Assembly (NCBI GenBank): GCA_034670405.1
Contig: JAXDDX010000048.1
Location: 1,302,001-1,366,000 of the forward strand
Length of the DNA stretch: 64,000 nucleotides
Source of the DNA: Hoplostethus atlanticus
Lineage: Eukaryota; Chordata; Actinopteri; Trachichthyiformes; Trachichthyidae
Reading direction: 5' to 3'
Shown here: piece by piece, positions 45,801 through 53,542 of the stretch
How the letters are laid out: every line of letters starts with the position of its first letter
Position numbering within the stretch: position 1 is the stretch's first letter
Translations under genes and position numbers: made by a program
The notes under the pieces: generated by a model
The model's database searches: none
What the model saw: the letters and a program-made list of their open reading frames with translations, nothing else
What the model was told of the DNA's origin: nothing

Positions 45801-47620
45801 GTCAGAAGCAGAGGGAGTTGGTGAGGAGGAGAGGCAGCCTGGCTCTGCCACGGTGCTCCAGCTCTTCCACCAGGAGATGGAGCTGTGCACAGACCTGATC
45901 CAGTCCTTCCCAGGCCATGAGACACTCTGGTGTCACAGGTAAGGCCACACAAGCTAGAGAAGATCTTGACTTGTCAGTTTGAGAATTTGTACATGTAATC
46001 AGTGTTCAAAATGTCACCTACAGCTGCATTTTAAAAACATAAATAGTGTAGAGGTAAGTAGAAGGACAGTACAGTGCAACACGCTTAAACGCTTAAAGCT
46101 GCATTATGTAACTATTTTTATCTAAAAATACAAGTGCCTTATCAGTCTAGTTCATGAAGTAGGGTTGTAACAGAGAAGACTGGTCTCTCCCCCTTCATTG
46201 AGCCGCTGTAGATTCACTCCATTCGCCCCAAACAGGTTTTGGAGTTGGTAGGTACACTGGCAGGAATGTTTTCTCCGAGCACAGGAAGTGACGAATCAAA
46301 ACGTAAAAGCCGAACCCACACAGATGGTGAGATTCTCCCATCAGAAACTATAACAGCCTCAGGATGACTACCTGCTTTATTATATTCACCAACACAGTAT
46401 CACATCAGAATTTGCCAGTAATGAATGCTTTGATTTATTATTGTACCTTGTATGAGTATCCCTGCAATCCGCATACATTTTCCTTGATATTATATGTCTT
46501 TGTTGTTTTTAATTAACCATTTAAGAAGCACCGGGTCAACTCTGGGACACCAGCTGCATGGAGTCTCCAAATGGCCTTTTTGGAAATCTGCCTAACATAG
46601 TCTTCTATTCATTAATACACAGGACAAGATGTTACTATCCCTTGTGCCATAATCCAAGGTAAACACTTGTAGAAGCCCATTTCAGATAAAAAAACAAATA
46701 CGCGTGATATAACCACCATCGAATAAACACCATAGCTGACATCATGCTACACTGTCATAGATCTACAGAGTCATTCCTCAGATGGCACCATTCGCCAGTT
46801 AACTACCCTAGCCAACAGTGGTATGCGGCATGTCATTAGAAAATCACAGTGCAAATGCTCATTTTTGGTGCCATTATTACACACTTTCAACTAGGATTAG
46901 GTTAGACCTATGGCTAGAGATGGAGAGATAGAGAATTTCTACGGTTTGTGAGTTTCTGTATCTCTGCTTCAATAATACTTATAGTAATTCTGACTGGGGA
47001 ACAAACTACATGGACTTACCTTTCAGGACCATGCATGTAGTCAAAAGGGTTTAAGAGCAGTAACTATTTTATTTTGGGTACCTCATTTTACCCATTTTAC
47101 CCTAGTGGTCAGAAAGAGGGGCGTGCTTCTTAAGTGGTTAAGTAAATGAACATCCAATTAATTTATTATTTTCAACACCACCACCTCAGCTAAGTATTTG
47201 GGATGAGATGCTGGATGTACTTTTCCACCCCCTTTCAGGCGGCACGTCCTCTACTTGTGGCACTATTGGAGGAAGGAACACCAGCACCACCACTGCACCA
47301 GCAATGGAGGCACCGAGTCGGTCCACCTTAACAACACTGATCCAGGCCTGTCTAAGGCTAGTGGACGAGGCTGTGGAGACAGGGGCGATAGCGTGAATGG
47401 ACAGCTACGTGATAGTGAAGCTATGGAGGTGGAGGTGGTGCCAGACCCCCGTGACACCAAGCGTCTGAAGAGAGGTGTCCTGATGCCCTGCCTCCCTGCC
47501 TTGTCCTCTGAGCACAGGTTTGTAACCAGTGTACTGGATGGCTGCTGCAACCCAGAGCAGAGACGCTTTGCCCTGGCATACAAGAAGTGGTTGGTTACTG
47601 TCATTGGTCAGCAGCCTTGA
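21813..47620 (+). CDS. ptar1: ptar1, complete coding gene in seven exons
   Basis: Seven exons with GT-AG borders and matching phases join into 1410 bp, 469 codons plus stop, with no break. The product is protein prenyltransferase alpha subunit repeat-containing 1. In vertebrates PTAR1 pairs with RABGGTB to form geranylgeranyltransferase III, which adds a geranylgeranyl group to the SNARE YKT6 and to FBXL2 in the cytosol. The sequence shows the PPTA repeats: TTAWNVRKELL (W105), ETWIHRRWVLQQ (W140), NAWSHRIWVLQH (W207), SGFHYRQFLLKEL (near 246) and ETLWCHRRHVLYLW (W340). The N-terminus and the block from DEIGLIPCPEARYNRSP to LVENKLGVESWCVKFLL are diagnostic. The protein is longer than the roughly 400 residues of human PTAR1. 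The extra length lies in low-complexity linkers of exons 5, 6 and 7. Regulation: CRE, NRF1-like and YY1-like sites, no TATA. Confidence 0.95.
23555..23860 (+). mobile_element. hAT-type end, truncated
   Basis: ATAGGGGTGGGCGATATGG is the same terminus as the hAT MITE at 57951. It continues into the GGTGGCGCT...CATGCTAACTACCC block shared with 9687-9770. The second terminus is missing. Confidence 0.6.
23862..24022 (+). mobile_element. tRNA-derived SINE rearranged by an inverted duplication
   Basis: Same family as 14545-14673: tRNA-like head (GCTCAGTCGGTAGAGCATG), box B (GGTTCGATCC), and the L2-type tail GTAAGTCGCTTTGGATAAAA. Between box B and the tail the head's 30 bp are repeated in inverse, which the other copy lacks. 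Confidence 0.8.
23883..23949. repeat. Perfect 30-bp-arm hairpin in the SINE
   Basis: Arms 23883-23912 and 23920-23949 are exact reverse complements over 30 of 30 bases. The 7-base loop GTTCGAT is the heart of box B. It would extrude a cruciform or, as RNA, fold into a 30-bp stem. Confidence 0.95.
24123..24635 (-). other. Unidentified 170-codon open frame in ptar1 intron 1
   Basis: This is the longest open frame in the window that I cannot explain. It runs antisense to ptar1. The middle part (WRESWTVVEEWLCERHENN, VNLEELLKQIRLHGG, PDIERHTETIKRYVLYG) looks protein-like, with predicted amphipathic helices. The ends run into a (CA)n-type tract (VCVCLC) and low complexity. There is no signal peptide or catalytic motif. 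It may be a fragment of a mobile-element protein, or chance. Splice signals were not found. Confidence 0.25.
25359..25444. repeat. Perfect 38-bp-arm hairpin inside the Kolobok-like element
   Basis: Arms 25359-25396 and 25407-25444 are exact reverse complements over 38 bases, with a 10-base loop. Both arms contain the CCAAT-box word (CTGATTGGC / GCCAATCAG). It lies just 5' of the frame at 25512. Confidence 0.95.
25512..25616 (+). pseudogene. P2X7-like element protein, N-terminal scrap
   Basis: 34 codons: MAAAPEPTLRPYMFEPESD, PEWEEAAERF, then a stop. The Y-M/Q-FEPE motif is the start of a teleost transposon-associated protein annotated as 'P2X purinoceptor 7-like'. The cysteine-rich domain expected downstream is missing, so it is a remnant. 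Confidence 0.5.
26409..26656. mobile_element. MITE with TAA target duplication, nested in the Kolobok-like element
   Basis: Left terminus TGGTGCATTCCAGTGTACTC and right terminus GAGTACAATGGAATGCACCA are near-perfect inverted repeats. TAA flanks both sides (26406-26408, 26657-26659), which suits a PIF/Harbinger-type MITE. Length 248 bp. Confidence 0.75.
26682..26724. repeat. Two-copy tandem duplication of about 20 bp
   Basis: ATGCCGTAAATGGGATTGGT occurs twice back to back. Confidence 0.85.
27900..28976 (-). mobile_element. hAT-like remnant
   Basis: On the minus strand it starts at 28976 with CAGGGCTCGACGCTAAC, a hAT-style terminus. GGTTGCCAAGCCTGGCAACC near 28931 and several GGCAACC/GGTTGCC words at 27909-27973 near the opposite end show inverted organisation. 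A short plus-strand frame at 28151-28249 reads MPKQMKLFDCGVKKSHEQ, a zinc-finger-like N-terminus common in transposon proteins. The left limit is approximate. Confidence 0.45.
30709..30878 (+). CDS. ptar1: ptar1 exon 2
   Basis: Completes Ile29, then DEIGLIPCPEARYNRSP, LVENKLGVESWCVKFLLPY and a run to LYRQRKHWLDREG. Acceptor CTCAG, donor GTAACTG; ends in phase 1. Covers residues 29-85 and is the most conserved part of the protein. Confidence 0.97.
31003..31171. mobile_element. DNA-transposon fragment split by a hAT insertion
   Basis: GTTTTCCGACCGCAGGAACT and following AGTTCCTGG-type words resemble a common teleost DNA-transposon end. The sequence resumes after the hAT element at 31989 (CGTCTGGGCGGAGTTGCAG). 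Confidence 0.5.
31180..31980. mobile_element. hAT element, 801 bp, with 7/8 target duplication
   Basis: Starts CAGGCCCCATTCTAGA and ends TCTAGATCCGGGCCTG. Flanking octamers CCAGGAAC (31172-31179) and CCGGGAAC (31981-31988) differ at one base. The interior lacks a transposase. It split an older repeat in ptar1 intron 2. Confidence 0.75.
32393..32590 (+). repeat. Interspersed repeat ('CTGCCAAGGAGGTAATG...')
   Basis: CTGCCAAGGAGGTAATGTTA, GTTTGTCTGTCTGCAGGAT, TCAAAAACGTA and CATGAAATTTGGTGGACA make up a widely dispersed fish repeat that I recognise but cannot assign to a class. Confidence 0.5.
34530..35100 (-). pseudogene. Fragment of a transposon-associated protein
   Basis: The minus-strand frames read NAALAKQLETLVEVTHELTV and STYIIDGMSLLQCLDDSFF at 34900-35100, then in another frame KVLERQRRGTTGDKW at about 34770. 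The IDGM-LLQ block followed by a FN-LAE motif is common in multi-copy teleost retroelement-like proteins. Frameshifts and stops show it is dead. Its upstream end is cut by the Tc1 copy. Confidence 0.4.
35103..36343 (-). mobile_element. Tc1-like transposon, nearly full length
   Basis: The 5' end on the minus strand is CAGTTGCAAGAAAAGG (from 36341 down) flanked by TA. It is followed by the transposase and ends at about 35103, where the expected second inverted repeat is missing. Same family as 5505, 52579 and 61108. Confidence 0.85.
35182..36026 (-). pseudogene. Tc1-like transposase, frameshifted
   Basis: The N-terminal frame (36026 to 35622) has the paired-type helix-turn-helix region EDLRRKVVEDHQAGKG, QQSTVRQIVYKWRKY and the GRP-like motif NGRPAKIT. 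The catalytic region continues in another frame with WFGAASLP and MQHDNDPKHKSK, and the last acidic residue lies in LNSIEMLW. The C-terminus is LKQAIHARHPKNINELKQF, EEWSKIP and VIAAEGGSTSY. At least two frame changes separate the parts, so it cannot be active. It would bind the inverted repeats and move DNA by a DDE reaction at TA sites. Confidence 0.85.
36350..36760 (+). repeat. Dispersed repeat C, first copy
   Basis: Shares GGAAAGCAGTGCAAA/GGAAGGCAGTGCAAA, ACTTGCTAACTGAA/ACTTGCTAACAGAA, GTAACAATTGGTTAACTT and GCTAGGCTAC-like blocks with 42725-43260 in the same order and orientation. Confidence 0.6.
38497..38610 (+). mobile_element. L2 LINE 3' tail
   Basis: CACTTACGATTTCTGGTGAC through GTAAGTCGCTTTAGATAAAA and GCGTCTGCC to the ATGTA tail, nearly identical to 7033-7140. 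It ends about 170 bp before ptar1 exon 3. Confidence 0.85.
38781..38847 (+). CDS. ptar1: ptar1 exon 3
   Basis: LVDITCTLLLLNPDFTTAWN, then VR. Acceptor CCCCCAG, donor GTACGA. A 67-bp exon holding the first PPTA-repeat tryptophan (W105), phase 1 in and phase 2 out. Confidence 0.95.
38848..39868 (+). other. ptar1: ptar1 intron 3
   Basis: Donor GTACGA, acceptor TATTGCAG. No recognised element. A 95-codon antisense frame at 39432-39719 has no support. Confidence 0.8.
39869..39973 (+). CDS. ptar1: ptar1 exon 4
   Basis: Completes R108 and reads KELLQCGVLKPEKDLYLGKL, ALTKFPKSPETWIH, with the second repeat tryptophan W140. Donor GTAGGA, phase 2. Confidence 0.96.
40915..41090 (+). repeat. Purine-rich (GA) tract
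   Basis: The plus strand is strongly G/A-biased, densest at 40918-40957 (AGGGAGAGAAGGGAGGGGAG). Such homopurine tracts can form triplexes. No gene function is implied. Confidence 0.7.
41413..41600. mobile_element. Tc1/mariner-type MITE end, second copy
   Basis: Starts TA-CAGTGCCTTGCAAAAGTA with TGACTTTTTGCACATTTTG, GACTTCTATGCAAAGCAC and TTCAACCCCTTTG; the counterpart of 5784-6020. Confidence 0.7.
41600..41830 (+). repeat. Interspersed repeat matching 6020-7345 in inverse
   Basis: TGTAATGTCATTCATAAATG, ATATCCCATACTG, GATCCCATTAAATCCCATTA and CTTGGTCTCAGCTTTGTTAG are in unbroken order, showing the pre-insertion arrangement of the copy split by the hAT at 6228. Confidence 0.65.
42725..43260 (+). 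repeat. Dispersed repeat C, second copy
   Basis: See 36350-36760. The two copies are diverged and this one carries extra sequence in the middle. It ends about 130 bp before ptar1 exon 5. Confidence 0.6.
43390..43630 (+). CDS. ptar1: ptar1 exon 5
   Basis: Completes R143 and continues RWVLQQILRQCSALGCSKKQ, a charged linker (QEGPDQGDAERSQQLSDHL), then ACRYPSNYNAWSHRIWVLQH with W207. Ends on a full codon (K223) at donor GTAGGA. Third repeat intact. Confidence 0.96.
43787..44330 (+). mobile_element. hAT transposon 5' part with BED zinc finger
   Basis: Begins CAGGGCTGGGAATCGAACC, a hAT-type end. From about 44075 the plus strand reads VWLHFTRVEADSA, CDICGKK and, after a frameshift, AGNTSNLMKHLIIHG. 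This is the W-F, C-x2-C, H-x4/5-H layout of a BED zinc finger at the start of a hAT transposase. Reading stops after LGEASSLLN at 44314. The catalytic part is absent. Confidence 0.7.
44539..44745 (-). other. Unidentified 68-codon antisense frame
   Basis: MEEVKHQAVSEVGSLLLDQ, KTLPDIALFTSCEEAAPDPE. The composition looks protein-like, but I recognise no family. It lies within ptar1 intron 5 next to hAT debris. Confidence 0.2.
45580..45938 (+). CDS. ptar1: ptar1 exon 6
   Basis: VFHDELSSMRLWVSMHVSDH, SGFHYRQFLLKELIAELC, then a Ser/His/Pro and Glu-rich linker (about residues 262-312), then LQLFHQEMELCTDLIQSFPG, HETLWCHR. Acceptor CACAG, donor GTAAGG, phase 2. The linker is longer than I would expect from mammalian PTAR1. 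Confidence 0.96.
45939..47238 (+). other. ptar1: ptar1 intron 6
   Basis: Donor GTAAGG, acceptor CCTTTCAG. 46088-46130 (CTTAAAGCTGCATTATGTA) belongs to the repeat family seen at 55835-56215. The rest is not recognised. Confidence 0.8.
47239..47620 (+). CDS. ptar1: ptar1 exon 7, with stop
   Basis: Completes R343, then RHVLYLWHYWRKEHQHHHC, a variable linker with an acidic MEVEVVPDPRDTKRLKRGV, and the conserved C-terminus EHRFVTSVLDGCC, RRFALAYKKWLVTVIG, QQP, stop TGA 47618-47620. Confidence 0.96.
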
Positions 47621-47916
47621 ACAGAAGAAGAGTAGCCCCATCCTCTCCTTTCTCAACATTGGAGTTGCCTTTAGACACAGACATAGGATCAGCTTACCCT
47701 TCCCTTAGTGCTAACCTTAACCCATAGTATGTCAAATGCAGTGATGACTCAAGAAAAGGGTTTCGGGTCATCTTAGTTCATTCCCTATCCTCTTGACGGT
47801 GATTTGAGAGGATTGGGGGGGGGGGTCTCTGATAGATAAAGCCAGTTGTGGCACCATCCAGTCTGTTCTTCCTGGAAACTTCCGGATTCTCTGGCAAAGC
47901 TTTGTCTGAGCCAATA

Positions 47917-48568
47917 CCCCTTCAGAATGGAAACCTACATACACCTTGCAAAGAGTATTGGCTTGCCTATGTCTGTTGGTAGATTCTCTCTTATTTCAGG
48001 TATCACAATACCTCAGGTCTCAAAAATGTAAAGGACTACTATCCACATATACCAAGTCAAATCTGCTTTTTTCCTTCACCGGCTTGGCATTCAGCTTCAC
48101 TTACTCGTTCCAATTTCTTCCATTACATTTTGGCAAAGAAACTAAATGAAGCTGCTACTTGTTACAGGACAAATTAGTCCACATTCATATTAGTTTTTGC
48201 AGAGCTGAGAACAGAGTAGAATGTATTGTGTGAATCTAACTCAAACAATCAAAATCACACTCTAATTTGAGGCAAAAATGCTTGATTAACATTTTAACAG
48301 CATTCTTACGAAATGGAGTGATACCGTTTGGCTCTGTTTTTCATCATTAAAGACCATTTTAATGTGTCTGTCAAACATTCCTTGAACTATGAGGGGAAAT
48401 CTGAATCTTTTGACAGCTGCTCAGCAAGCTGTGTGCATAGCTCACATTCACTTGACCTCAAATGAAGGTGTTCAAATTCACTTCTTGCAATGACAAGTTT
48501 TCAAGCACAACCAGATTTCTTGCTTTTGAGTCAAGTTTGAGGTTCCTTAGATTTCCATTCTGAAGGGG
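47917..48568. repeat. Inverted 17-bp pair in the 3' UTR
   Basis: CCCCTTCAGAATGGAAA at 47917-47933 is the exact reverse complement of 48552-48568. The arms are 618 bp apart and could pair in the transcript. Confidence 0.75.
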
Positions 48569-51500
48569 GTAACACCTATTAACCTTGTACTTTTTCTCTC
48601 TGTTAATCTTTTCCCTACTTGGTCCTCAGTTGCTGCTGCTGTTTGATTTTTATCCTCTCGTTTTACTGTTGAATATAGTCAACAATATGTCCTGTGTAGC
48701 TCATTGCTAAGTTACAGTAGCTTGCAAAAGAAAGCCAAAAAAGCTAGTCACTAGCTGCAAAGCTAGTTGTAGCTAGCTTGCAAGTCTAACTTCCTGCCAA
48801 CCTGAAGCACTAAACCCAGAACCACAGGAAATTGAGTTTTACCAATTAGTAGTTTAGTGGTACTGATTTTTGACTTTGAAGGATAGAGTGCTAGGGAAGT
48901 GCATTCCCCCTACATTCACTGGTGCTACATGCTGACATTACTATAAATGGCAACAGGTAAAAACAACTAAACAGCACTTTGGACTATTTTGAGACAAAAG
49001 TCATTGTTTAGTGGAGTATCCATTGGTAAACCTCAATATTACAGTTATTTTTGAAATACATGTTTTTCCTGCTATTTTGCACCCAGCTAGTTAACAATAG
49101 GCCTAGCTGCTTTTTCTGTCAACACCTTGTTTAAAATAGACATCAAAACAGTCAAAATCTACAGTCTAGTCTGTTTTTGTGTTCAGGGAATAATTTGTAG
49201 CTTTACTACTTTAAAAGGTCCAACATACTCAGTGTCTGCACAGTTTGTCTTTGTGATAACATGGAAGCAGGTGAAAATGATAGTTCCTGTCACTACATTG
49301 TCTCTTAGTTCAGCCATAAGGAAAGAAGAAAACTGTGTTTTTTTGTCACAATTTTTAAGTAACCTGATGATCACACAGGAAACAGGTTATTGTTTAAACT
49401 GCTAAAATTCACTTGGCTGTGTTACAATGATTATTAAAGGCCAAGATGTTTGAGTATCTCAGAAAGTCTGCTTAGTATGAAGATTCACCATACTCCCAAA
49501 CTATTCATTCACAAATTTGTGTATGTAAAACATCCAGCCGGTACTGATCTAGCTGAGTCACTGGGTTCACCTGTTGGTTTAAATTGTTTCGATTCATTTT
49601 GATTCAGATGTCGTAATGTCGTACCTATTTTACTGAATGATCAAAAATGTGGAATGTGTCGACTGGTGTTTTAAGATTAGGGAATTGGTGGTGGTGAATG
49701 CAACTCTAATTTCTACACCTTTGTGATAACTTAATCAGTCAGTCAAACTTAGCAATTAGACCCACCCCATCTTTCATTCTTATTCTCTCATACTGTCATG
49801 TATTGTGCTGTTCATCTATGATCACATTATTTAAGTCTTCCTGACCAAAGAGGCAACGGAGAACCCAGGAGGAACAGGTTACCTTCTTGTAACTAGAGTT
49901 TTGAACCGGCAGTGTTTTTTGCTGCTTTGGTATTGCCTGTCATAATGTTACATCGTTTTGATGTGTTCACATAGCTAGCTAGCAAGTGCTAATTAGCATT
50001 AATTGGAAAAAAAATTAAAACTACTTCAGCGCATACCATTGACCAAAATTACAGTGGTCAGGAAACAAGCGTGGAGATCTGGTAGTTGACCGCCATGACC
50101 AATTGTTCCCGGCCGTCAAGCTTGTTGACTGTCCACACATCGGTCTGCTCTGTAGGAAATTAATGGACTTCTGGTGACTTGTTGAACGCATGGTATGTTT
50201 GGAGTGCTTAGTCTGACTAAAAAAAACAACTAATAGGGTTACTGAACAAACTGATTAATCAAACCCAAACTACTGTTGGTGCGTGAACTCTGTGTTTCCA
50301 GTATGCTAATCCTCACTGGACAGAGACTACACCCATAACCACACAAGCATTTGTACAGCCACTGTGAACAGAGCCCAGTTCAGCAACCGTCTCTGATTTA
50401 AAATGCGCTCCATGGCGGTGAAATAACCAGTGAAAATGGACTCTGCCTACATTGTGCTCCAATAGCCGAGGCAACATCTCAACATCCCATCACTTTAATG
50501 TTTAATGTTATCTTTGTAGAAACAATGCTGAGGGTCATGTAGCTCCCTGTATTTTCCCACTTTGGTGATTAACTGAATATCTTTTTTTCACTTTCTCCAC
50601 AGACTGTTTGAGCACAATGTTAGTACAGCCTGCTTTACCAGGACATTTCACCTCTGCGTAGCGCATTATTTACTCAGAGAAGGCTGCTGGACCAGCAGAA
50701 ATTTGCTTCCGGTCACGCCCGTAAATCCTCCTAGGCGTCCGTTCGGCTTCCGGTCTGAACCTGGAGTAAGATGTCACAGATGTATAACCACTGCCGCACA
50801 AATTAGTCAATAAATGTGTCTTCCTGCTTTGTGTTTTGGTCTATTGAAAACCTCACAAGCCACATGATCAAATAGTGAATGAAACTCACTAGATTATCCG
50901 GTTTGAGGTCAGCAGCGCGGTAGAAGTTTGAGAGCAGCCAGGTACAAAAGCCAGAGGAAGACGTGGCCATTTAGAGCGTTCAAATGTAGCCTTATTTTAT
51001 TACTGCATTTGATTGCTTAATGAAGGCTATTGGTCCGATCAGTAAGAAAGGCCTTATGTGTGTTTTTTTTGGTCCTGGTTTACATGTGCTTCCATGTAAT
51101 GCTTTCCACATTGTACTCTGCTTCTTAGACAACTTACAATCTAAGAATTAGGTAAGAGGCTTTATCACCCCAAACCACTCTGTCCTGGTCGTAGATCTGT
51201 CTTAACGTTTGAAATGAAATTTGTTCTTTTGAGCCATTCGTCCTCCTTTTTAGTTTTTGTTGGGTATCATGAATGGGTGCAAACATATCAGAATTGTATC
51301 CCGTGGTGGTATTTTAACACATTCTTGCAGACCTAGAACACAAACTTTGAATACAAGAATTACACATCTATGCAGAAATGTTCTTTTTACAAAGGTTCAA
51401 TGAGCTTTTAAAGAATAATGTAGCTTGTTTTTTTTTTCCTTCTTTGTAATTTATTGTTCAATTGACTTCAGTGGAGGGTGTGCCCTATATTAATAATGCC

Positions 51501-51581
51501 TAGCATCTCATCAATTTTCTATTTATTTATAGTGATACTATTTTATCTCCACTTTGTGTTTTGTCATCTGCTTACCAAGAA

Positions 51582-51587
51582 AATAAA
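51582..51587 (+). terminator. ptar1: Candidate polyadenylation signal of ptar1
   Basis: AATAAA, followed by AGCTCATCTGGG. One of three AATAAA hexamers noted (also 50809-50814 and 51712-51717). Choice among them is not supported by other evidence. Confidence 0.35.
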
Positions 51588-52085
51588 GCTCATCTGGGAT
51601 AACAATGTTATTTACTTGCTGTTCATTTTCCATAGAGAATGTTATATGGAATCGAATATTGTGTAGATCATTTTTGATATTGTCACACTTCAGAGTATCA
51701 TTTCCAACCTTAATAAATATTGCAGTCCAGCACAGATACATAAAGCCTATCTCTAAATTAGTGTATTTTTAAGTCTGACAGCTGTAATCTTTGAGTTTCC
51801 ATCCAAACATAAGGAATAATTTACCATGCCATGCCACCTAAACTCAGTTTACCCACCTTTTATTCTCAGAATAGAGTTTACTACATTTTTATGCCTAAAT
51901 ATTTTGCCACATAAATTCTTAGTGCACATTATAGCAAGTTGTATCAAACTGATTGAGTTACACAAAGGTAGCGTCTTTTAATGGGAAAAGCTTAAATTGT
52001 TTTTCTAAAAATTGGATTGATTTTTGTCTATTGGTGGTTGTTTGCCTTATGATGATCTCTGATTAAAGGTCATAGTGAGTATATG

Positions 52086-52130
52086 AGTAATTACTATGAT
52101 ATACACTCAATGTACATCATAGTAATTACT
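52086..52130. repeat. Perfect 15-bp palindrome
   Basis: AGTAATTACTATGAT (52086-52100) and ATCATAGTAATTACT (52116-52130) around a 15-base loop. Possibly a tiny MITE. Confidence 0.85.
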
Positions 52131-52578
52131 ATCAAACTAAAGAATAATTTCATTAGTAAGGGGGAAAGGGGTAATTTGTATCTTGGTAACCATACACCAG
52201 ATTAATCATGTGATCATAGATGTAGAAGGAGTAATTCATTTCCCTGAGTCTGATGGAGGAGAGCAGTGCACGTGGAGAAAGTGGTAAGAGAACCATGTCA
52301 AAATGTGATTTTTGATTTTTGATGTCAGGTGATTTCATCGTGGTAAAGATGTCATGATTCTTGTATCTAAATGGAAATATATACATTTAAGGCTTTATTA
52401 TATATTAGTTTAAGGCTGTATAATGTACAATGTGAGGCCATAAACTTAACTTAAGCATAACTGGGCCTGATTTGCTGTGTGAAGCAATTCTGTCAAAACT
52501 GGTTGTGGGGTGACATGTGCCACTAGGGCAAGTTGAGCCAATCTAATTACATTTACATTCTATTAAAATTTAAATTAA

Positions 52579-52686
52579 TACAGTTGCGAGTTTGAACCAT
52601 TTGAATTTCCTGCACTCCTGTATAAATAGCCCCTAAAATATAGTCTGATCATCTAAGTCATAGCAATAGATAATCTTGCAACTGTA
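52579..52686. mobile_element. 104-bp Tc1-derived MITE with TA flanks
   Basis: Runs from CAGTTGCGAG (52581) to CTTGCAACTG (52684), with TA at 52579-52580 and 52685-52686. The interior has TTGAATTTCCTGCACTCCTG and CCCTAAAATATAGTCTGATC, matching the outer end of the window's Tc1 family. Both ends are kept with almost everything between deleted. Confidence 0.8.
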
Positions 52687-52689
52687 TGT

Positions 52690-53390
52690 GCTCAAGTGGT
52701 AATCTAATATTACAGAGCATGGATCGTTATGACACAAAACTACAAATAGTATAACAAACAAATGCAGTCTCCTTGGAGGATCTAAAAGCAGCTGAGGAAG
52801 TCTATTTGATCAGTGGCAAGGAAACTGAACACAGAATGACTGAAGAGATGTATTGAGAAAATCAACAAAGGACATATACCAGGTTATGACAGACACTGCA
52901 CAAAGTGTTGACAGTTGTCAAGCCAAGTTGTGCATTGTCATCCTTTTTAAAATTTAAGAAATTATCTGTTATGTTAGAATTTGATACTCAGAAGAGACAC
53001 GTTGTCTGCCCCCTAGTGGGTGGAAAGGCCCTAGTGAAAGGACTGGAGATGACAAATCAAGGGTTTAGTAGTGTAACATTTGACCAACTTTTTCTTTTTA
53101 ATGTGTGCTACTTCTAAAAATGTATTAGCTACAGAAAATGTTTGAATTTCTACGAATGCCTAACAACCTTAAATAAACACATTGTTTGAAGCAATTTTTT
53201 TTGTGCCATAACAGCACAAAAAGTAACTAATTCCCCGCCACCGTGTCTCGCGACGGTCTAAATGCTGTTTCAGAGGTTTTTCCCTCTTGAGGAACTATTC
53301 AGGTCTAGGGGAAAGTACTGCATATTGGTCTGTCTCAGCCCAATAGAAGACCTAAACAAGTGGACAGGGTCTTTCTAATTCAAGGTGCTG
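52690..53390. other. Intergenic between ptar1 and the next gene
   Basis: No gene seen. GC content rises from about 53220 towards the next exon. Confidence 0.5.
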
Positions 53391-53399
53391 TTTGGTTAT

Positions 53400-53542
53400 A
53401 TCGACTGTGATGTGACGGTGTCGGCGGAAGGAGGGGCTGGGAGGGGAGGCTGCCGAGCAGAGCCGCTACAGGGAAGATGGAGGACGTTGTGGGAGAGATG
53501 GAGCGGATCTCCAGCCCGCAGCAACACCACTGCTGAAACCAG
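53400..53542 (+). promoter_or_regulatory. apba1: GC-rich promoter and non-coding first exon, probably apba1
   Basis: The stretch is rich in G, C and CpG (GGCGGAAGGAGGGGCTGGGA) and ends ...GAAACCAG at the strong donor GTGAGA (53543). The exon cannot start a long protein: its only ATG frame stops after 19 codons. So it is a 5'-UTR exon. In human 9q21 PTAR1 is followed on the same strand by APBA1 (Mint1/X11alpha, an adaptor of presynaptic and APP trafficking), whose first exon is non-coding and whose first intron is long. The position and strand here fit. The apba1 coding exons are not in the window, so the name is an inference from gene order. The transcription start is approximate. Confidence 0.45.
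53477..53536 (+). CDS. 19-codon upstream ORF in the putative apba1 leader
   Basis: ATGG context, MEDVVGEMERISSPQQHHC, TGA, ending 6 bp before the splice donor. It is wholly inside one exon, so it is independent of splicing. It might reduce translation of the main ORF. It could equally be untranslated chance sequence. Confidence 0.35.
   Translation: MEDVVGEMERISSPQQHHC

Larger units (their letters stand above)
47621..51730 (+). other. ptar1: Probable ptar1 3' UTR
   Basis: No coding beyond the stop. Candidate polyadenylation signals lie at 50809, 51582 and 51712. Mammalian PTAR1 transcripts have long 3' UTRs, so one of these late sites is plausible, but the true end cannot be decided here. 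No transposon with clear ends was seen, in contrast to the introns. Confidence 0.45.

Noticed and set aside
47263..47604. Long antisense frames over ptar1 exon 7
   Set aside because: They are shadows of the coding exon on the opposite strand.
53477..53536. Considered as the real start of a new protein-coding gene
   Set aside because: The frame closes after 19 codons before the donor, so it cannot continue into a downstream exon. Kept only as a uORF.
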